From Comamonadaceae bacterium (lineage in GTDB: Bacteria; Pseudomonadota; Gammaproteobacteria; Burkholderiales; Burkholderiaceae_C), in contig CANIRI010000001.1 in assembly GCA_947469815.1 (NCBI GenBank), positions 1 to 30,617 on the forward strand: 30,617 nucleotides of DNA, given 5' to 3'. Under the pieces are notes generated by a model. That model ran no database searches. It saw nothing but the letters and a program-made list of their open reading frames with translations, and was not told the origin of the DNA. Below, in pieces: positions 30,180 to 30,617 of this stretch (its first letter is position 1; each line of letters opens with the position of its first letter). A program made the position numbers and the translations under genes.

Positions 30180-30323
30180 CAAAGCTACCCCTCAGGAGCT
30201 GGAAGGCAATTTCGTGATAATTTTCTCTGACGCACTTTCTTTCTGAGCGAGCGTCGCACGTGATTTAGAATTAATGGGAGCTTAATAGGTTGCCATCCTG
30301 AATCGCTTGAAAACAATATTTTT

Positions 30324-30422
30324 GGAGTCGATGAAATAACAACGGATGGAGCAACGCGCGAGCCGCTGCCGGGTGAGCGGTCGGCGGATGAGATTCGGAA
30401 GATTGCGGCGGGGTTGAAGTAG
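30324..30422 (+). pseudogene. Possible C-terminal coding remnant
   Basis: In frame to a TAG at 30420-30422 the translation is GVDEITTDGATREPLPGERS then ADEIRKIAAGLK. The high-GC codon use and amphipathic end look like the tail of a real protein, unlike the AT-rich DNA to its left. No start or family can be assigned. The rest of 30180-30427 shows nothing else. Confidence 0.3.
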
Positions 30423-30427
30423 GTCTT

Positions 30428-30602
30428 GTAGCCCGGATGTAGCAACGCGCGCCCCGAAGGAAGTCACCTCGGGTGGCGCGCCGAAGGAAGTCCCCTTGGG
30501 GGGGAATCCGGGGAGGGTGGTGGCACGGGGCAAGGGTGGCCCCGGATTCCGGCCTTCGGCCTGCCACCCAAGGTGACTTCCTTCGGGGCGCATCCGGGCT
30601 AC
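30428..30602. repeat. Dispersed repeat copy at the right edge
   Basis: Perfect 12-bp terminal inverted repeats, GTAGCCCGGATG (30428-30439) and CATCCGGGCTAC (30591-30602). Inside are cores in both orientations: CCCCGAAGGAAGTC and CGCCGAAGGAAGTC on the left side, and GACTTCCTTCGGGGCG on the right (30574-30589). The GGCCTTCGGCCT hairpin (30551-30562) also occurs at 3-14 in the first copy. Confidence 0.75.
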
Positions 30603-30617
30603 GGGGTTGCAGCCGCG

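Noticed and set aside
25945..30180. Possible attachment-site pair: TCACTCAAAATAGC (near 25950) and TCACTCAAAGTAGC (near 30167)
   Set aside because: The match is 13 of 14 bases in AT-rich DNA, no integrase gene is present, and flanking sequence diverges; chance is sufficient.
30176..30188. GTAGC-AAA-GCTAC hairpin as a rho-independent terminator
   Set aside because: The stem is only five base pairs and no T-run follows on either strand.

Overview
The window looks like accessory chromosomal DNA of a betaproteobacterium (Burkholderiales or Rhodocyclales type). The signs are a Bug/TctC-family periplasmic binding protein with two decayed copies, GC-rich housekeeping-like genes, and a dispersed intergenic repeat with GTAGCCCGGATG / CATCCGGGCTAC ends and TTCCTTCGGGGCG cores. 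No rRNA, tRNA or CRISPR array was seen.

Left region (about 1-9.4 kb): GC-rich and a scrapyard of stability modules. In order it holds a Bug protein gene; a hipBA toxin-antitoxin pair with three palindromic operator-like sites; a COG4861/AbiEi-like regulator preceded by two 38-bp operator-like repeats; an abiEi-abiEii pair whose toxin gene carries a nonsense codon at a conserved Trp; an MDR-type oxidoreductase; and a nucleotidyltransferase/HEPN pair lying between the intact oxidoreductase and a broken copy of its 3' half. Bug fragments and copies of the dispersed repeat lie between them.

Central region (about 9.5-25.8 kb): visibly AT-richer, and the main content. A tightly coupled operon encodes a small RHH regulator, a DUF4007 protein (SspB-like), a BrxC/PglY-like AAA+ ATPase (SspC-like), a PAPS-reductase/ATP-pyrophosphatase (SspD-like), an SF2 helicase, a GHKL/MORC-like ATPase and a single-HKD phospholipase-D-like protein (together SspFGH-like). 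This reads as an sspBCD-sspFGH phosphorothioation defence cassette lacking the cysteine desulfurase SspA and the SspE effector. Attached to it are four genes not expected from the described cassette: a GIY-YIG-like protein, a DndB-like DGQHR protein, a phosphorothioation-associated putative methyltransferase with an M15-peptidase-like C-terminal tail, and a second GIY-YIG protein. I consider this accessory set the best candidate for undescribed biology here.

Right region (about 26-30.6 kb): an IS3-family element inserted in a perfect palindrome, a 3' remnant of a type III restriction gene, a DnaB-family helicase paralogue lacking both the catalytic Glu and the arginine finger, a small zinc-finger protein, a short ORF, and another copy of the dispersed repeat at the window edge. 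All functional statements rest on motifs read by eye; no database search was possible.
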